The notes: generated from the letters alone by a model not told the origin. Shown: positions 8,883-19,990, numbered from the stretch's first letter. The stretch: DNA of 64,000 nucleotides from Sphingomonas aliaeris (GCF_016743815.1 NZ_CP061035.1:250501-314500), one strand, 5' to 3'. Numbers and translations are program-made.

Positions 8883-9614
8883 TCAGCCCAGCTTGCCGAA
8901 CTCCGCTTCGTACGCCGCACGGTCCCCGGCCACCAGCAAGGCCGCCTGTTCGGCCCAGCGGTCGCGCGTGGGGCGGCCCTTGAAGGCGCCCAGCCGCGCG
9001 TCGAGATCGGCAAGATCGGCGGGGCTCATCGCGGCGATCTGATCGACGCGTGTGATGCCGAGGTCCGCCAGCGTCGCGGCGAGTTTGGGGCCAAGGCCCT
9101 TCAACTGCGTGATATTGCCGGCAAGCGGGGTGGACGCGGGCGCAGCGGGTGCGGCCGTCGGTTCGGCCGCCTCGATCGCGCGGTCCACGGGCGGCGGCGC
9201 GGTGGGCGCGGGCGTCGAAACAGGCGCGGACGGAGCGACGGGGGCGGTCTGCGATGCCGCCTGCGGTTCGGAGGCCGGTGCTTCCACGGCCGGTTCGCCG
9301 GAAATGGGGGCCGAGGGAGTCGGGGCGGCCGGGACGGGGGCGGCGGGTGTCGGAGCAGGCGGGATCGGAGCGGCGGCAGGGGCCTCGCGCTCCACGGCCC
9401 TGGGCGCGGGTGGCGGGGGCGCGACGCGGGCAGGCGTTGCCGGTCCATCCTCGGCGTCGATCGCAGCCTCACGGTGCGCATCGACTTCCTTCTCCGCCCG
9501 GATGCGGCGGCGTTTCAGGCGCATGCCGAACAGGATGCCGACGATCGCGAGAATGGCGAACAGGCCGATCAACCCGAATTGCGCCATGGTGAAAATGGTC
9601 GTCGTTTCCGTCAC
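8883..9614 (-). CDS. Membrane-anchored protein with Pro/Ala-rich linker and C-terminal helix-hairpin-helix
   Basis: 243 aa. One N-terminal transmembrane helix (residues 11-32) is followed by a basic stretch (MRLKRRRIRAEKE), about 110 residues of Ala/Pro-rich low-complexity linker, and a C-terminal domain starting ITQLKGLGPKLAATLADLGI. That motif is the helix-hairpin-helix found in 'predicted flap endonuclease-1-like 5' DNA nuclease' annotations; here no nuclease residues are visible, so nucleic-acid or protein binding is the safer guess. It lies about 110 bases downstream of purD in the same direction. Confidence 0.7.
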   Translation of the reverse strand: MTETTTIFTMAQFGLIGLFAILAIVGILFGMRLKRRRIRAEKEVDAHREAAIDAEDGPATPARVAPPPPAPRAVEREAPAAAPIPPAPTPAAPVPAAPTPSAPISGEPAVEAPASEPQAASQTAPVAPSAPVSTPAPTAPPPVDRAIEAAEPTAAPAAPASTPLAGNITQLKGLGPKLAATLADLGITRVDQIAAMSPADLADLDARLGAFKGRPTRDRWAEQAALLVAGDRAAYEAEFGKLG

Positions 9615-9727
9615 TGCGATACTCCAATGGCCGCGCGTCGCGCCTTATCGCAGGCGCGTGCGTCCGAAGCTACCGGTCAATCCCGCTATGGTCGCCAATG
9701 TTGGTTGGTCCGATCGCGGACGGACGG

Positions 9728-10993
9728 TCAGCCGGCCTGCCGTTCGATTTCCCGCCATCCGATGTCGCTGCGGTTGAAGCCGCTGGGAAAGTCGATCCGC
9801 TCGACCGCGGCGTAGGCCTGCGCCTGCGCCGTCTCGATGTCCGTCGCGAGCGCGGTCACGGCCAGCACGCGGCCACCCGCCGCGACCAGCCTGCCCCCGA
9901 CGCGCGCCGTGCCGGCCTGGAAGATACGGGCACCGTCCACCTCCGCCGCCACGATTCCGTCGATCGTGCCGCCCTTGTCGGGCGTGCCGGGATAGCCGTT
10001 CGCCGCCATCACGACGGTCAGCGCGACCTCGTCGGTGAAATCGGGCGCGGGATGATCGCCAAGCGTACCGCGCGCCACGGCGAGCAGCAGTTCCAGCAGG
10101 TCGCCGCGATAGCGCATCATCAGCACCTGGCATTCGGGATCGCCGAACCGCGCATTATATTCGATCAGCTTCGGGCCATCCGCGGTCAGCATCAGCCCGG
10201 CATAGAGGACGCCCGAAAACGGCATGCCCGCCGCCGCCATCGCCGCCACGGTCGGCGCGACGATCTCCTCCATCGCGCGGCGTTCCAGATCCGGGGTGAG
10301 CACCGGCGCGGGGCTGTATGCGCCCATGCCGCCGGTGTTCGGCCCGACATCGCCGTCGCCGACGCGCTTGTGATCCTGCGCGGTGCCGAACGGCATCATC
10401 GCAGTCCCGTCGGTCAGCACGAACAGGCTGACTTCCTCGCCCTCCAGGAATTCCTCGATCACCGCCTCGGCCTTGGGCACGGAGAACAGGTCGGCGATCG
10501 CCTCTTCCGCCTCGGCCCGCGTCATCGCGACGGTGACGCCCTTGCCCGCGGCGAGGCCGTCCGCCTTGATCACCACCGGAATGCCGAAATCCTGCAGCGT
10601 CGCCAGCGCGCCGTCGCGCGAGGTAACCCGGGCATAAGCGGCGGTCGGGATGTTCGACCGGCGGCACAGGTCCTTGGTGAAGATCTTCGATCCTTCCAGC
10701 TGCGCCGCCGCCTTGTTCGGGCCGAAGACGGGCAGGCCCATCGTGCGGATATTGTCGGCAAGACCGTCGACCAGTGGCGCTTCCGGCCCGATGACGACGA
10801 AGTGGATCGAATGGCGGTGGCAGAAATCGATCACCGCGCGGTGGTCCGCCGGGTCAAGATCGACCAGCTCGGCATGCTCCGCAATCCCCGGATTGCCCGG
10901 CGCGGCGAACAGTTTAGTGGTGCCCGGCGATTGCGCCAGCCGCCACGCGAGCGCATGTTCACGGCCCCCGGAGCCGATCAGCAGGATATTCAT
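9728..10993 (-). CDS. purD: Phosphoribosylamine-glycine ligase
   Basis: Second step of purine synthesis: joins glycine to phosphoribosylamine with ATP. 421 aa, usual length. N-terminal motif [23 protein letters not shown]-grasp centre ([16 protein letters not shown]), and [14 protein letters not shown]. The start ATG (bases 10993-10991) shares two bases with the start of xseA on the other strand; its ribosome site AAAAAGGGG therefore lies inside the xseA coding sequence. The 5' part of the message must start within xseA. Confidence 0.97.
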   Translation of the reverse strand: MNILLIGSGGREHALAWRLAQSPGTTKLFAAPGNPGIAEHAELVDLDPADHRAVIDFCHRHSIHFVVIGPEAPLVDGLADNIRTMGLPVFGPNKAAAQLEGSKIFTKDLCRRSNIPTAAYARVTSRDGALATLQDFGIPVVIKADGLAAGKGVTVAMTRAEAEEAIADLFSVPKAEAVIEEFLEGEEVSLFVLTDGTAMMPFGTAQDHKRVGDGDVGPNTGGMGAYSPAPVLTPDLERRAMEEIVAPTVAAMAAAGMPFSGVLYAGLMLTADGPKLIEYNARFGDPECQVLMMRYRGDLLELLLAVARGTLGDHPAPDFTDEVALTVVMAANGYPGTPDKGGTIDGIVAAEVDGARIFQAGTARVGGRLVAAGGRVLAVTALATDIETAQAQAYAAVERIDFPSGFNRSDIGWREIERQAG

Positions 10994-12372
10994 GGCCGAC
11001 CCCTTTTTCGATACGTCGCACCGGCTGGTAGCCGAGGAGATGCCGGGCGACAACGCCGCCGCGATGGGCGTCGGCGAACTGGCGCAGAAGCTGAAGCGCG
11101 TGGTGGAGGGCGAGTTCGGCCATGTCCGGCTGCGCGGCGAACTGTCGGGGTACAAGCGCGTCGCTTCCGGCCATGCCTATATGAGCCTGAAGGACGACAG
11201 TGCGGTGATCGACGGCGTGATGTGGAAGGGCTCGGTCGCGAACCTGCCGTTCCAGCCGCAGGACGGGATCGAGGTGATCGCGACCGGCAAGATCACGACC
11301 TATCCGGGGCGATCCAAATACCAGATCGTGATCGACCGGATGGAACTGGCCGGCGAAGGCGCGCTGATGGCCTTGCTGGAAAAGCTTAAGGCGAAGCTGG
11401 CGGGCGAGGGGTTGTTCGATCCCTTGCGCAAGAAGCGCCTGCCGTTCCTGCCGCGCACGATCGGGGTCGTGACATCGCCGACGGGGGCGGTGATCCGCGA
11501 CATCCTGCACCGGCTGGAGGATCGCTGCCCGACGCATGTGCTGGTCTGGCCGGTCAAGGTGCAGGGCGACGGATCGGCGAAGGAAGTCGCGGCGGCAGTG
11601 GCGGGGTTCGACGCGATGCCGGCGGGGACGCGGCCCGATCTGGTCATCGTCGCGCGCGGCGGCGGCTCGATCGAGGATCTGTGGGCGTTCAACGAGGAAG
11701 TCGTGGTGCGCGCGGTCGCCGCCTGTTCGATCCCGATCATCTCCGCTGTAGGGCATGAAACGGACACGACATTGTGCGATTTCGCCGCCGACCTGCGCGC
11801 GCCGACGCCGACCGCCGCGGCGGAGATGGCGGTCCCCGTCCTCGCCGACCTGCGCCTGACGCTGGACGGGTTCCGCCAGCGTACCGAACGCTGCGCCCGG
11901 CGGACGCACGAGCGCAGCCGGGAACGGCTGGACGCGCTGGTGCGGGTGCTGCCGAAGCGCGACGCGTTGCTCGGGCCCCAGCGCCAGCGTGCGGACGAGG
12001 CGGGCGCGCGGCTGGACCGCGGGCTGGAACGGCGCGTGACGCTGGCGCGCGGGCAGCTGGACCGGTCGGGTGGTGCGCTCCGCCTGTCGGTGCTGGAACG
12101 GCAACTGGCGTCCGCGGGGGACCGGCTGAACGCGACGTGGCGGCTGGTCGAGATCGCTCAACCCCGACAAGCTGCTGGATCGCGGATACGTCCGCGTCTC
12201 GGCGCGGCCATCGGGGGCGGTGGTGACGAGCGCGGCGGCGGCGCGGGCGGCGGGCGCCGTCACGCTCCACTTCCGCGACGGCCCGGTCGATGCGCGCCTT
12301 GAGCAGAAGCCGGCCAAAGCCTATGACAAGGCGACTGCCGGGAAGACGCCCGAACAGCCCACTCTGCTCTAG
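10992..12372 (+). CDS. xseA: Exodeoxyribonuclease VII large subunit, frame broken by a 1-nt insertion
   Basis: Large subunit of the single-strand exonuclease ExoVII. N-terminal OB domain ([20 protein letters not shown]), catalytic region ([47 protein letters not shown]), then an Arg-rich coiled coil. Near 12153 an extra A breaks the frame; removing it continues [18 protein letters not shown] to the normal C-terminus EQPTLL and stop at 12370-12372. The continuous frame instead runs into GC-rich nonsense. The DUF2093 gene follows 14 bases later, as in other alphaproteobacteria. Confidence 0.92.
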
Positions 12373-12386
12373 GTCCGGACGCCCCC

Positions 12387-12590
12387 ATGTTGATGTCGAA
12401 CACCGATCGCCCCGCAAAGCTGCATTACATGGCGAACGGCTTCCGCGTGCTGGCGCCGGGCGATCACGTGCTGTGCGCGGTGAGCGGCGAGCGGATCTCG
12501 CTGGAGGATCTGCGCTACTGGAGCGTCGCGGCGCAGGAAGCCTATGCCAGTGCCGAGCTGGCGACGAAAGCGATGAGCCCCGCCGCGTGA
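12387..12590 (+). CDS. DUF2093 domain protein
   Basis: 67-aa protein of a small family confined largely to Alphaproteobacteria. Recognised by AKLHYMANGFRVLAPGDHVLCAVSGERISLEDLRYWSV, here seen as residues 10-46. Function unknown. Its place between xseA and the M23 gene, with short spacings, suggests one operon. A start two codons later (MSNTDRP) is equally possible. Confidence 0.85.
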   Translation: MLMSNTDRPAKLHYMANGFRVLAPGDHVLCAVSGERISLEDLRYWSVAAQEAYASAELATKAMSPAA

Positions 12591-12616
12591 TCTTCACGCG
12601 GGCGTGCGGGGGACGA

Positions 12617-13531
12617 ATGCGGGGAATTCCGATCGCGGTCGGCCTGGTCCTGCTCGGCGGATGCGCCGCCGTCCCGCAGGCCCGCCCGCAGGTCCAGCCG
12701 GTGCCCCCCTCGACCCGCGCCGAGCCGCCGACGGTGCAGGCCGATCGCCCGGCGGGGCCGGTCACGTTCAGCTATAGCGGCCCGCGCATGCAGGGCGGCA
12801 CGGTGATCGGCATCGCCCCCGCCGGGACCGCGACGCTGACGCTCGACGGTGCGCCGGTGACGGTCGCGCCGGACGGCCGCTTCCTGATCGCGTTCGATCG
12901 CGACGCCGGGCCGTCCGCCACGTTGGTCGCGACGCTGCGGGACGGGCGGCGCGTCGCCGATGCGCTCGTCATCGCACCGCGCGAATGGAACATCTCGCGC
13001 CTCGGCAGCCTGCCCAAATATCCGGTGCCGGAGGCCGAGTTCGCCCGCATCCGCCCCGCCGAACTTGCCGAGATCGCCGCCGCGCGGCGCGTTTCGGTCG
13101 ATAGCGCGGGGTGGCGGCAGCCGTTCCTGTGGCCGACCACCGGCCGCATCTCCACGCTGTTCGGGTCGCAGCGCATCTACAGGAACGGCGAGGCGGGCGC
13201 CTATCATTCGGGCGTCGACGTCGCGCGCGCAACCGGAACGCCCGTGCTCGCCCCGGCCGACGGCGTCGTCATCCTCGCCGCCGACCACCCCTTCACGCTG
13301 GAGGGCAACCTCCTGATGATCGATCACGGCGCCGACCTGAACAGCGCATTCCTGCACCTCTCGCGGATCGACGTGCGGGTCGGCGACCGGGTGAAGCGCG
13401 GCCAGGTGATCGGCGCCGTGGGCATGACCGGCCGCGCCACCGGCCCGCATCTCCACTGGGGCATGAAATGGCGCGACGCTCGCATCGACCCGCTGTTGTT
13501 GGCGGGTCCGATGGTTAGCGGCGAGAGATAA
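12617..13531 (+). CDS. M23-family metallopeptidase lipoprotein
   Basis: 304 aa. Signal peptide with lipobox LVLLGGC (Cys near residue 16), then a Pro-rich linker and a beta domain, then an M23 (LytM) domain: Zn ligands in YHSGVDVA (HxxxD) and in GPHLHWG (HxH), with the intervening GNLLMIDHG. All three key sites are present, so it is probably an active endopeptidase acting on peptidoglycan cross-links in the periplasm. The start at 12617 has GGGGGA upstream; a GTG at 12587 overlapping the DUF2093 stop is a longer alternative. Confidence 0.88.
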   Translation: MRGIPIAVGLVLLGGCAAVPQARPQVQPVPPSTRAEPPTVQADRPAGPVTFSYSGPRMQGGTVIGIAPAGTATLTLDGAPVTVAPDGRFLIAFDRDAGPSATLVATLRDGRRVADALVIAPREWNISRLGSLPKYPVPEAEFARIRPAELAEIAAARRVSVDSAGWRQPFLWPTTGRISTLFGSQRIYRNGEAGAYHSGVDVARATGTPVLAPADGVVILAADHPFTLEGNLLMIDHGADLNSAFLHLSRIDVRVGDRVKRGQVIGAVGMTGRATGPHLHWGMKWRDARIDPLLLAGPMVSGER

Positions 13532-14279
13532 TCAGCCGCAATCGCGATCCCCACCGCTTTCGAAAGTGCGGTCGATTTCGTTTCCATCCCTATCGCCGGT
13601 AGCGATGCGCGCTACGTCGCTCCAACCTGTTATCTCGCACCTGCGTCGACGTTCGGCGCGGCGCGTTGTCGGACATCGAACCTGTTGGCGAGCGACGCGG
13701 TCGCGAGGATCGCCTGGCCTTCATCTTCGCCAAGACCGTCTTAACCAGGACGACGACCCGCCTCGACCTTCACCGTCCTTGGCGCCCTGACCTCGTACCC
13801 GTACTCGTTTTACCGGCAAACGCGGGCAAAAGTGTCCCGACAGCTTCGATCTCTTTATTTTGTGAGGCAGTCCGAACGGCGACGTCGGCGCCTGTCGTGA
13901 TCGCACGACTTATGTCCGCACGATCCAAGGGAAAGCTCCGGATAAGATATCAAGAAGGAGCGGTATCGCCATGAAATTATATGGATAAAATAAATACGAA
14001 AACAGAGCGCAGAGAACGGAAAAATGCCGAGTAAACACAAAGCAACGAAAACTAATAGGCAGGTGTGTTGCTTGGTTATAACAGTCATATTGTGGCATTT
14101 TAGCTACACAAATATTGTAAAGACTCTACGGCGCGCAGCATGTCGGCTTTACACCAATCCTATACCGCTTCATCCATCGTTAATGTTCGAATCATCCGTG
14201 TTGATGAAGTTTGATCGAACTGGGGCAACCGCTCGCGCGGATCACTATAGATTCGGCGAGCGACAGATAGGGGTAAATC
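13532..14279. other. 748-bp intergenic region with an AT-rich second half
   Basis: No convincing gene. The first 320 bases are GC-rich like the surroundings; from about 13850 to 14200 the DNA turns AT-rich and short hydrophobic frames on the minus strand look like chance. Near the end (about 14183-14222) nested inverted words (GTTCGA/TCGAAC and CATC/GATG) could form a leader hairpin ahead of the TonB receptor gene. Confidence 0.5.
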
Positions 14280-17252
14280 GTGGCTAATTCATTGAATTCT
14301 ACGCTGAAGATGCTTCGTAGCGGTGCCGCTATGCAGGCATTTGTATTATTAGGCGCTGGTGTCGCCGGAAGTGCGATCTCCGTCGTTCCGGCGATGGCGC
14401 AGCAGCAGCCTGAAGCTGTTGCTGTTGGGCAAGAAGAGCCTGCTGGAACGGACATTGTCGTAACTGGCTCGCGCATCGCAAGGCCGGAAGCCGATTCTGC
14501 CGTTCCGATCACTGTTATTGACGATACCCAGCTTTCCCTTGAGGGTCAGCAGAACATATCGGACGTGCTGAACGAGCTTCCGCAGGTCGGTATCGGGCAG
14601 ACGCGCACGAATACAAACTTCTCCACGTCAGGCACCGGTACCGCAACGGTCAATCTGCGCGCGCTCGGCAGTTCACGTACATTGACGCTAGTCAACGGCC
14701 GCCGTTTTATCGGTGGCTTTGCAGGTGACTCTGCAGTTGATCTCAACAACATACCAACCGACTTCTTGGAGCGAGTTGAACTTGTTACTGGTGGATCTTC
14801 GGCGGTTTACGGATCGGATGCCGTTGCAGGCGTCGTCAACTTCATTCTGCGCGACAAATTCAAGGGAATCTCAGTCCGCGGTCAGTCCACGTTGACGGGG
14901 AAGGGCGATGCCCAACGCTATTTCGCCAGCGTAACCGCTGGCGAGACGCTTGGTGATGGTCGCGGTAATATCCTTGTTAACTATTCTTATGATCGTGACG
15001 AGGGTCTGTTTTCGCGCCAGCGAGCTATCTCTGCCCAGGATTGCTCCGGCGTAGTCTGTGGTTTGGGTTCTTTCAGCTCGTTTGCGCCACAGGGTCAGTT
15101 TCGGCTGTTAAGCCCGACTGGTGGGGCGATCGCTGCGGTGAATTTGCCCACTGCAAATCAGTTTTTCTCTTTCAATCCAGACAATAGCTTGGCCCGCCTT
15201 GACGGGTTCAACACTGGCGCCTTCGGCTTCAACCGTAACGGTGTTCGCTACATTTCTGTGCCAGTCCAGCGGCATTTGGTGTCCGGCATAGCCAATTACG
15301 AGATCACGAATGGCATCAAGGCATTCGTCGAGGCTACCTATTCCAACGTGAAATCGCAGGCGAGCCTCGAGGCTTCGCCAATCGCGAACGCCGATCTTGG
15401 AAGCCTGGGCTACAACATCGATAATCCGTTCATCCCGGCGGCCGTTGCTGCGCAAATCGCGGGGTTGAACAGTGATGCTAACCCGGCGAACGATGTGGGC
15501 TTCATCGGTTTCCGTCGACGTCAGAACGAGGTATTCAGCCGCTCTAATCGCGCATCACGTGAGACCGTTCGCGTGGCGACCGGTTTCAAGGGCGAAATTG
15601 CGGATCGTTTCAATTGGGAAGCGAGCTATGTCTATGGTCGGTTGCGTGATTTTAACACCACGCAAGACGTTGATGCCGCTCGCTACCGAAATGCACTCGA
15701 CGCCATTCGCGTCGGACCGGGCAACGTTGTTGGAACGGATATCGTATGCCGCGATGTCGCTGCTCGTGCTGCAGGATGCGTCCCGATCAATCTTTTTGGC
15801 CTCAATACGGCCGATCCGCTCGCGTCGGCTTACGTGCAGTCCCAAGTGGCCAAGTCGGAAGATATCGTAAATACGCAACAGGTCTGGTCTGCTAATATCG
15901 CGGGTCCGCTGTTTGCTCTATGGGCAGGTGACGTTGGGGCGTCGATCGGCGTCGAGTACCGTAAGGAAAAGACGGTTGATGACCTTGACTTCTTGACCAA
16001 CACCGGTGGCAACTCTGGCAATCAAATTCCCGATCTCGTCGGCCAGTTCAACGTCAAGGAAGTGTTTGGCGAACTGAATGTGCCGTTGCTCAAGGATAAG
16101 TCATTCGTCAAATATCTTGGTTTGATTGGCGCAGCGCGTTATTCGGATTACTCGACGATTGGGAATGTGTTTAGCTGGAACGCTGGTGCCGAATTCGAGC
16201 CGATTTCGGGGCTGCGGTTCCGGGGTGTTTATGCCGTGGCCAACCGCGCGCCGAATATCGGCGAACTGTTCAGTCAGCCATCGGAAACGTTCGCGGCGGT
16301 TTCGGATCCGTGCGATGGTATCACGGCGGCCACCGCAACACCTGAGGCAGTCGCATGTCGTGCAAACGTCCCGGCAATTGGAAATTTCTTTACCGCTAAC
16401 CCGACCGGTACGTTCCAGTATTCGCTGGCTGATATTCAAGGGATTAACGGTTTCGTCGGAGGCAATACTGCGCTCAAGGAAGAAACTGCCAAAACGTACA
16501 CATTAGGTGTGACGGTGAGCCCTCAACTCGTTCGCGGTCTGATTTTCACAGCAGATTATTATAACATCAAGATCGAGGATGCGATTGGGTCGCTTGGACG
16601 CAGCTTCTCGATCCAGCAGTGCTTGCTTACCGGTGCGCCAGTATTCTGCAGCCAGGTTACCCGTGATTCATCCACCGGCTTTGTTACAACGGTTAATGGT
16701 CAGTTGATCAACGTTGTGACCCTTGAAACTAGCGGTATCGATTTCGGAATACGGTATCAACGTCAGTTGAATCTTCTTGGTAATGACCGCTTCTCCTTCA
16801 ACGGGAACTACACGTGGCTACTTGATTACAAACAGCAGTCTGATCCGACCAGCGCCAAGATCGATTCGGCTGGAACATATGGCAACGGCTTTTCGACTCA
16901 CCGTTTCAACGTTCGTGGAACATACTCGATCGACGAGTTCAGCTTCAGCTGGCAGACCACGTTCACGAGCGGCGGAAACTACATCTATAACGACGGAACA
17001 GGTCCTTCGGTTAGCAATACGCCAGCGGTGGAAGCGCTTAATGCGCAGCCTGATTACTGGCTGCACGACGCGCAGGCTCGGTTCGATTTGAAAAGTGGCT
17101 ATTCTTTCTTCTTCGGTATCGACAACCTCTTCGACAAAAAGCCGCGCTATCTGCCAGGTACGCCCTTCGGCACCCCTACGGGCTTGGAGACGGCAGCAGA
17201 TTACGATGTAATCGGTCGGCGTTTCACAGCGGGCTTCAAATTCAAACTGTGA
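14280..17252 (+). CDS. TonB-dependent receptor (990 aa)
   Basis: Outer-membrane active transporter. Long signal peptide (to about residue 40, ending VPAMAQQ), plug domain with IVVTGSRI near residue 60 and the plug core SSAVYGSDAVAGVVNFI, then a 22-strand barrel ending in TAGFKFKL with the C-terminal hydrophobic residue barrel proteins need. GTG start, with AGGGG seven bases upstream. Codon use is visibly AT-richer than the neighbours, with many third-position A/T, as in the upstream leader. No inner-membrane partner or regulator is adjacent, so the substrate is unknown. A terminator follows directly. Confidence 0.93.
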   Translation: MANSLNSTLKMLRSGAAMQAFVLLGAGVAGSAISVVPAMAQQQPEAVAVGQEEPAGTDIVVTGSRIARPEADSAVPITVIDDTQLSLEGQQNISDVLNELPQVGIGQTRTNTNFSTSGTGTATVNLRALGSSRTLTLVNGRRFIGGFAGDSAVDLNNIPTDFLERVELVTGGSSAVYGSDAVAGVVNFILRDKFKGISVRGQSTLTGKGDAQRYFASVTAGETLGDGRGNILVNYSYDRDEGLFSRQRAISAQDCSGVVCGLGSFSSFAPQGQFRLLSPTGGAIAAVNLPTANQFFSFNPDNSLARLDGFNTGAFGFNRNGVRYISVPVQRHLVSGIANYEITNGIKAFVEATYSNVKSQASLEASPIANADLGSLGYNIDNPFIPAAVAAQIAGLNSDANPANDVGFIGFRRRQNEVFSRSNRASRETVRVATGFKGEIADRFNWEASYVYGRLRDFNTTQDVDAARYRNALDAIRVGPGNVVGTDIVCRDVAARAAGCVPINLFGLNTADPLASAYVQSQVAKSEDIVNTQQVWSANIAGPLFALWAGDVGASIGVEYRKEKTVDDLDFLTNTGGNSGNQIPDLVGQFNVKEVFGELNVPLLKDKSFVKYLGLIGAARYSDYSTIGNVFSWNAGAEFEPISGLRFRGVYAVANRAPNIGELFSQPSETFAAVSDPCDGITAATATPEAVACRANVPAIGNFFTANPTGTFQYSLADIQGINGFVGGNTALKEETAKTYTLGVTVSPQLVRGLIFTADYYNIKIEDAIGSLGRSFSIQQCLLTGAPVFCSQVTRDSSTGFVTTVNGQLINVVTLETSGIDFGIRYQRQLNLLGNDRFSFNGNYTWLLDYKQQSDPTSAKIDSAGTYGNGFSTHRFNVRGTYSIDEFSFSWQTTFTSGGNYIYNDGTGPSVSNTPAVEALNAQPDYWLHDAQARFDLKSGYSFFFGIDNLFDKKPRYLPGTPFGTPTGLETAADYDVIGRRFTAGFKFKL

Positions 17253-17264
17253 TCTAACCTTCGG

Positions 17265-17304
17265 AAAAAGGGGGGCAGAGCGATTGCTCTGTCCCCCTTT
17301 TTTC
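17265..17304 (+). terminator. Rho-independent terminator after the TonB receptor gene
   Basis: Stem GGGGGGCAGAGC / GCTCTGTCCCCC (one G-T pair), loop GATT, followed by seven T residues. With AAAAA before the stem it can also terminate the opposite strand, where clpB ends 82 bases away. Confidence 0.9.
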
Positions 17305-17385
17305 GTTGTGTAGAATGTAAAAATGATCGCTTGTTAGACTCGATGGGATCGCCGTTCCATTTGCGACGAAGCATCTCTTACAAAA

Positions 17386-19965
17386 TCAACCCACCACCAG
17401 CTCAAGCCGGCCATCGCCCTCGTCCACCCGCACCGTCGCGCCGTCCTTTACGTCGCCGCGCAGGATCAGGTCGGCGAGCGGATCCTGCAGATACCGCTGC
17501 ACCGCGCGTTTCAGGGGCCTTGCGCCGTAGACGGGGTCGTAGCCGACGCGGCCGAGCCACAACCGAGCGCCTTCCGTCAGGTCCAGCGTGATCTTGCGAT
17601 CCCCCAGCAGCTTGCCGATGCGCGAGACCTGGATGTCGACGATCGGTGCCATCTCGCTCTGGCCCAGCCGATGGAACAGGATAATCTCGTCCAGCCGGTT
17701 AAGGAATTCCGGGCGGAAATGCCCGCGCACGATATCCATCACCTGCGGCTCGACGCTCGCCACATCCTCGCCGTCCGCCAATTGCGTCAGATACTGACTG
17801 CCCAGGTTCGACGTCAGGATGATCAGCGTGTTGCTGAAATCGACCGTGCGGCCCTGTCCGTCCGTCAGGCGGCCGTCGTCCAGCACCTGCAACAGGATAT
17901 TGAATACGTCGCCATGCGCCTTCTCGACCTCGTCGAACAGGATCACCTGATAGGGGCGGCGGCGGACGGCTTCGGTCAGCACGCCGCCTTCCTCATAGCC
18001 GACATAGCCGGGAGGCGCGCCGATCAGCCGCGCGACGGCGTGCTTTTCCATGAACTCGCTCATGTCGATGCGCACCATCGCGGACGGATCGTCGAACAGG
18101 AATTCGGCGAGCGCCTTGGTCAGTTCGGTCTTGCCGACGCCGGTCGGGCCTAGGAACAGGAAGCTGCCGAGCGGGCGGTTCGTTTCCTGCAATCCGGCGC
18201 GCGAGCGGCGCACCGCGGTCGACACCGCGCGCACCGCCTGCGCCTGTCCGATGACGCGCTTGCCGATCGCGGCTTCCATGCCCAGCAGCTTGGCGCGCTC
18301 GCCCTCCAGCATGCGATCCACGGGGATGCCGGTCCAGCGGCTGACGACGCCGGCGATATCGTCGGCGGTCACTTCCTCGCGCAGCATCGCGCCCTTGGTC
18401 GCGCCGGCTGCGTCGGCAAGCTGCTTTTCCAGTTGCGGGATGCGGCCATAGGACAGCTCGCCGGCCTTGGCGAGATCGCCGCCGCGCTGCGCCTGTTCCA
18501 GTTCCAGCCGTGCGGCATCCAGCTGTTCCTTCAGCTTCGCCTCGGCGGAGATCTTGTCCTTTTCCGCCTGCCAGCGCGTCGTCAATTCGGCCGATTGCTG
18601 CTCCAGATTGGCGAGTTCGCCCTCCAGCGCTGACAGCCGTTCCTTCGACGCGGCATCGCTTTCGCGGCGCAATGCCTCGCGTTCGATCTTGAGCTGGATG
18701 ATGCGGCGGTCGAGCGTCTCGATCTCTTCGGGCTTGCTCTCCACTTCCATGCGGATGCGGCTGGCGGCCTCGTCCATCAGGTCGATCGCCTTGTCGGGCA
18801 GGAATCGATCGGTGATGTAGCGGTTCGAGAGCGTGGCGGAGGCAACGATCGCCCCGTCGGTGATGCGTACGCCGTGATGGAGTTCGTATTTCTCCTTCAG
18901 CCCGCGCAGGATCGAGATCGTGTCCTCGACGGTCGGTTCGTCGGCGAAGACCGGCTGGAACCGCCGCTGGAGCGCGGGATCCTTCTCCACATGCTTGCGA
19001 TATTCATCCAGCGTGGTCGCACCGATGCAATGCAGTTCGCCGCGCGCAAGCGCCGGCTTCAACAGGTTCGACGCGTCCATCGCGCCCTCGCCTTTCCCGG
19101 CGCCGACCAACGTGTGCATCTCGTCGATGAACAGGATGATGTCGCCCTCGGCGGCCTTCACCTCGTCCAGCACGCCTTTCAGCCGTTCCTCGAACTCGCC
19201 GCGATATTTCGCGCCGGCGATCAGGCTGCCCATGTCGAGCGACATCAGGCGGCGGTCCTTCAGCGTATCGGGCACGTCGCCATTGGCGATGCGCAGCGCG
19301 AGCCCCTCGGCGATCGCGGTCTTGCCGACGCCGGGTTCGCCGATCAGCACCGGATTGTTCTTCGTGCGGCGCGCCAGGATCTGGATCGTGCGGCGGATTT
19401 CCTCGTCGCGGCCGATCACCGGATCCAGCTTGCCGTCGCGCGCCGCCTGGGTCAGGTCGCGGGCGAATTTCTTGAGCGCGTCGAACTTGTCCTCCGCGCC
19501 TGCGGAGTCCGCCGTGCGACCGTTGCGCACCTGATTGATCGCGGCGTTGAGCGCCTCGGGCGTGACGCCGGCCGTCTTGAGCGCCTTGCCCGCCGCGCTG
19601 TTGAGCGACAGAGCGAGCGCGACCAGCAGGCGTTCGACGGTGACGAAGCTGTCGCCCGCTTTCTGCGCGATCTGTTCGGCGGAATCGAGCACGCGCACCG
19701 CATCGTTATCGAGGCCGGGCGTCTGCTGCGCACCGCCGCCCGACACGGCCGGAATCTTCGACAGCGCTAGATCGGTTTCGCTCGCCGCGCGCTTCGCATC
19801 GCCCCCGGCGGCCGAGATCAGCCCCGCGGCCATGCCCTGATCGTCCTCCAGCAGCGCCTTCAGGATATGTTCGGGCGCGATACGCTGGTGGTTCATGCGG
19901 ATCGCCACGGTCTGAGCGGATTGCAGGAAGCCCTTGGCGCGGTCGGTGAATTTTTCGATGTTCAT
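17386..19965 (-). CDS. clpB: ATP-dependent disaggregase ClpB
   Basis: 859-aa Hsp100 chaperone that pulls proteins out of aggregates together with DnaK. N-domain ([18 protein letters not shown]), first AAA domain with Walker [14 protein letters not shown] near residue 205 and Walker [14 protein letters not shown], the long middle coiled coil (about 410-520), second AAA domain with [16 protein letters not shown] and [11 protein letters not shown]. All motifs are intact and length is standard. A possible heat-shock promoter is upstream. Confidence 0.98.
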   Translation of the reverse strand: MNIEKFTDRAKGFLQSAQTVAIRMNHQRIAPEHILKALLEDDQGMAAGLISAAGGDAKRAASETDLALSKIPAVSGGGAQQTPGLDNDAVRVLDSAEQIAQKAGDSFVTVERLLVALALSLNSAAGKALKTAGVTPEALNAAINQVRNGRTADSAGAEDKFDALKKFARDLTQAARDGKLDPVIGRDEEIRRTIQILARRTKNNPVLIGEPGVGKTAIAEGLALRIANGDVPDTLKDRRLMSLDMGSLIAGAKYRGEFEERLKGVLDEVKAAEGDIILFIDEMHTLVGAGKGEGAMDASNLLKPALARGELHCIGATTLDEYRKHVEKDPALQRRFQPVFADEPTVEDTISILRGLKEKYELHHGVRITDGAIVASATLSNRYITDRFLPDKAIDLMDEAASRIRMEVESKPEEIETLDRRIIQLKIEREALRRESDAASKERLSALEGELANLEQQSAELTTRWQAEKDKISAEAKLKEQLDAARLELEQAQRGGDLAKAGELSYGRIPQLEKQLADAAGATKGAMLREEVTADDIAGVVSRWTGIPVDRMLEGERAKLLGMEAAIGKRVIGQAQAVRAVSTAVRRSRAGLQETNRPLGSFLFLGPTGVGKTELTKALAEFLFDDPSAMVRIDMSEFMEKHAVARLIGAPPGYVGYEEGGVLTEAVRRRPYQVILFDEVEKAHGDVFNILLQVLDDGRLTDGQGRTVDFSNTLIILTSNLGSQYLTQLADGEDVASVEPQVMDIVRGHFRPEFLNRLDEIILFHRLGQSEMAPIVDIQVSRIGKLLGDRKITLDLTEGARLWLGRVGYDPVYGARPLKRAVQRYLQDPLADLILRGDVKDGATVRVDEGDGRLELVVG

Positions 19966-19990
19966 GATCAGCCCTGTTGGATTGTGACCG

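Noticed and set aside
9698..11389. 563-codon plus-strand frame across purD
   Set aside because: Antisense of purD, which is certain; composition is typical of a shadow frame.
13855..14098. Short hydrophobic frames in the AT-rich leader (minus strand)
   Set aside because: No ribosome site, odd residue content and overlapping frames; AT-rich DNA gives such frames by chance.
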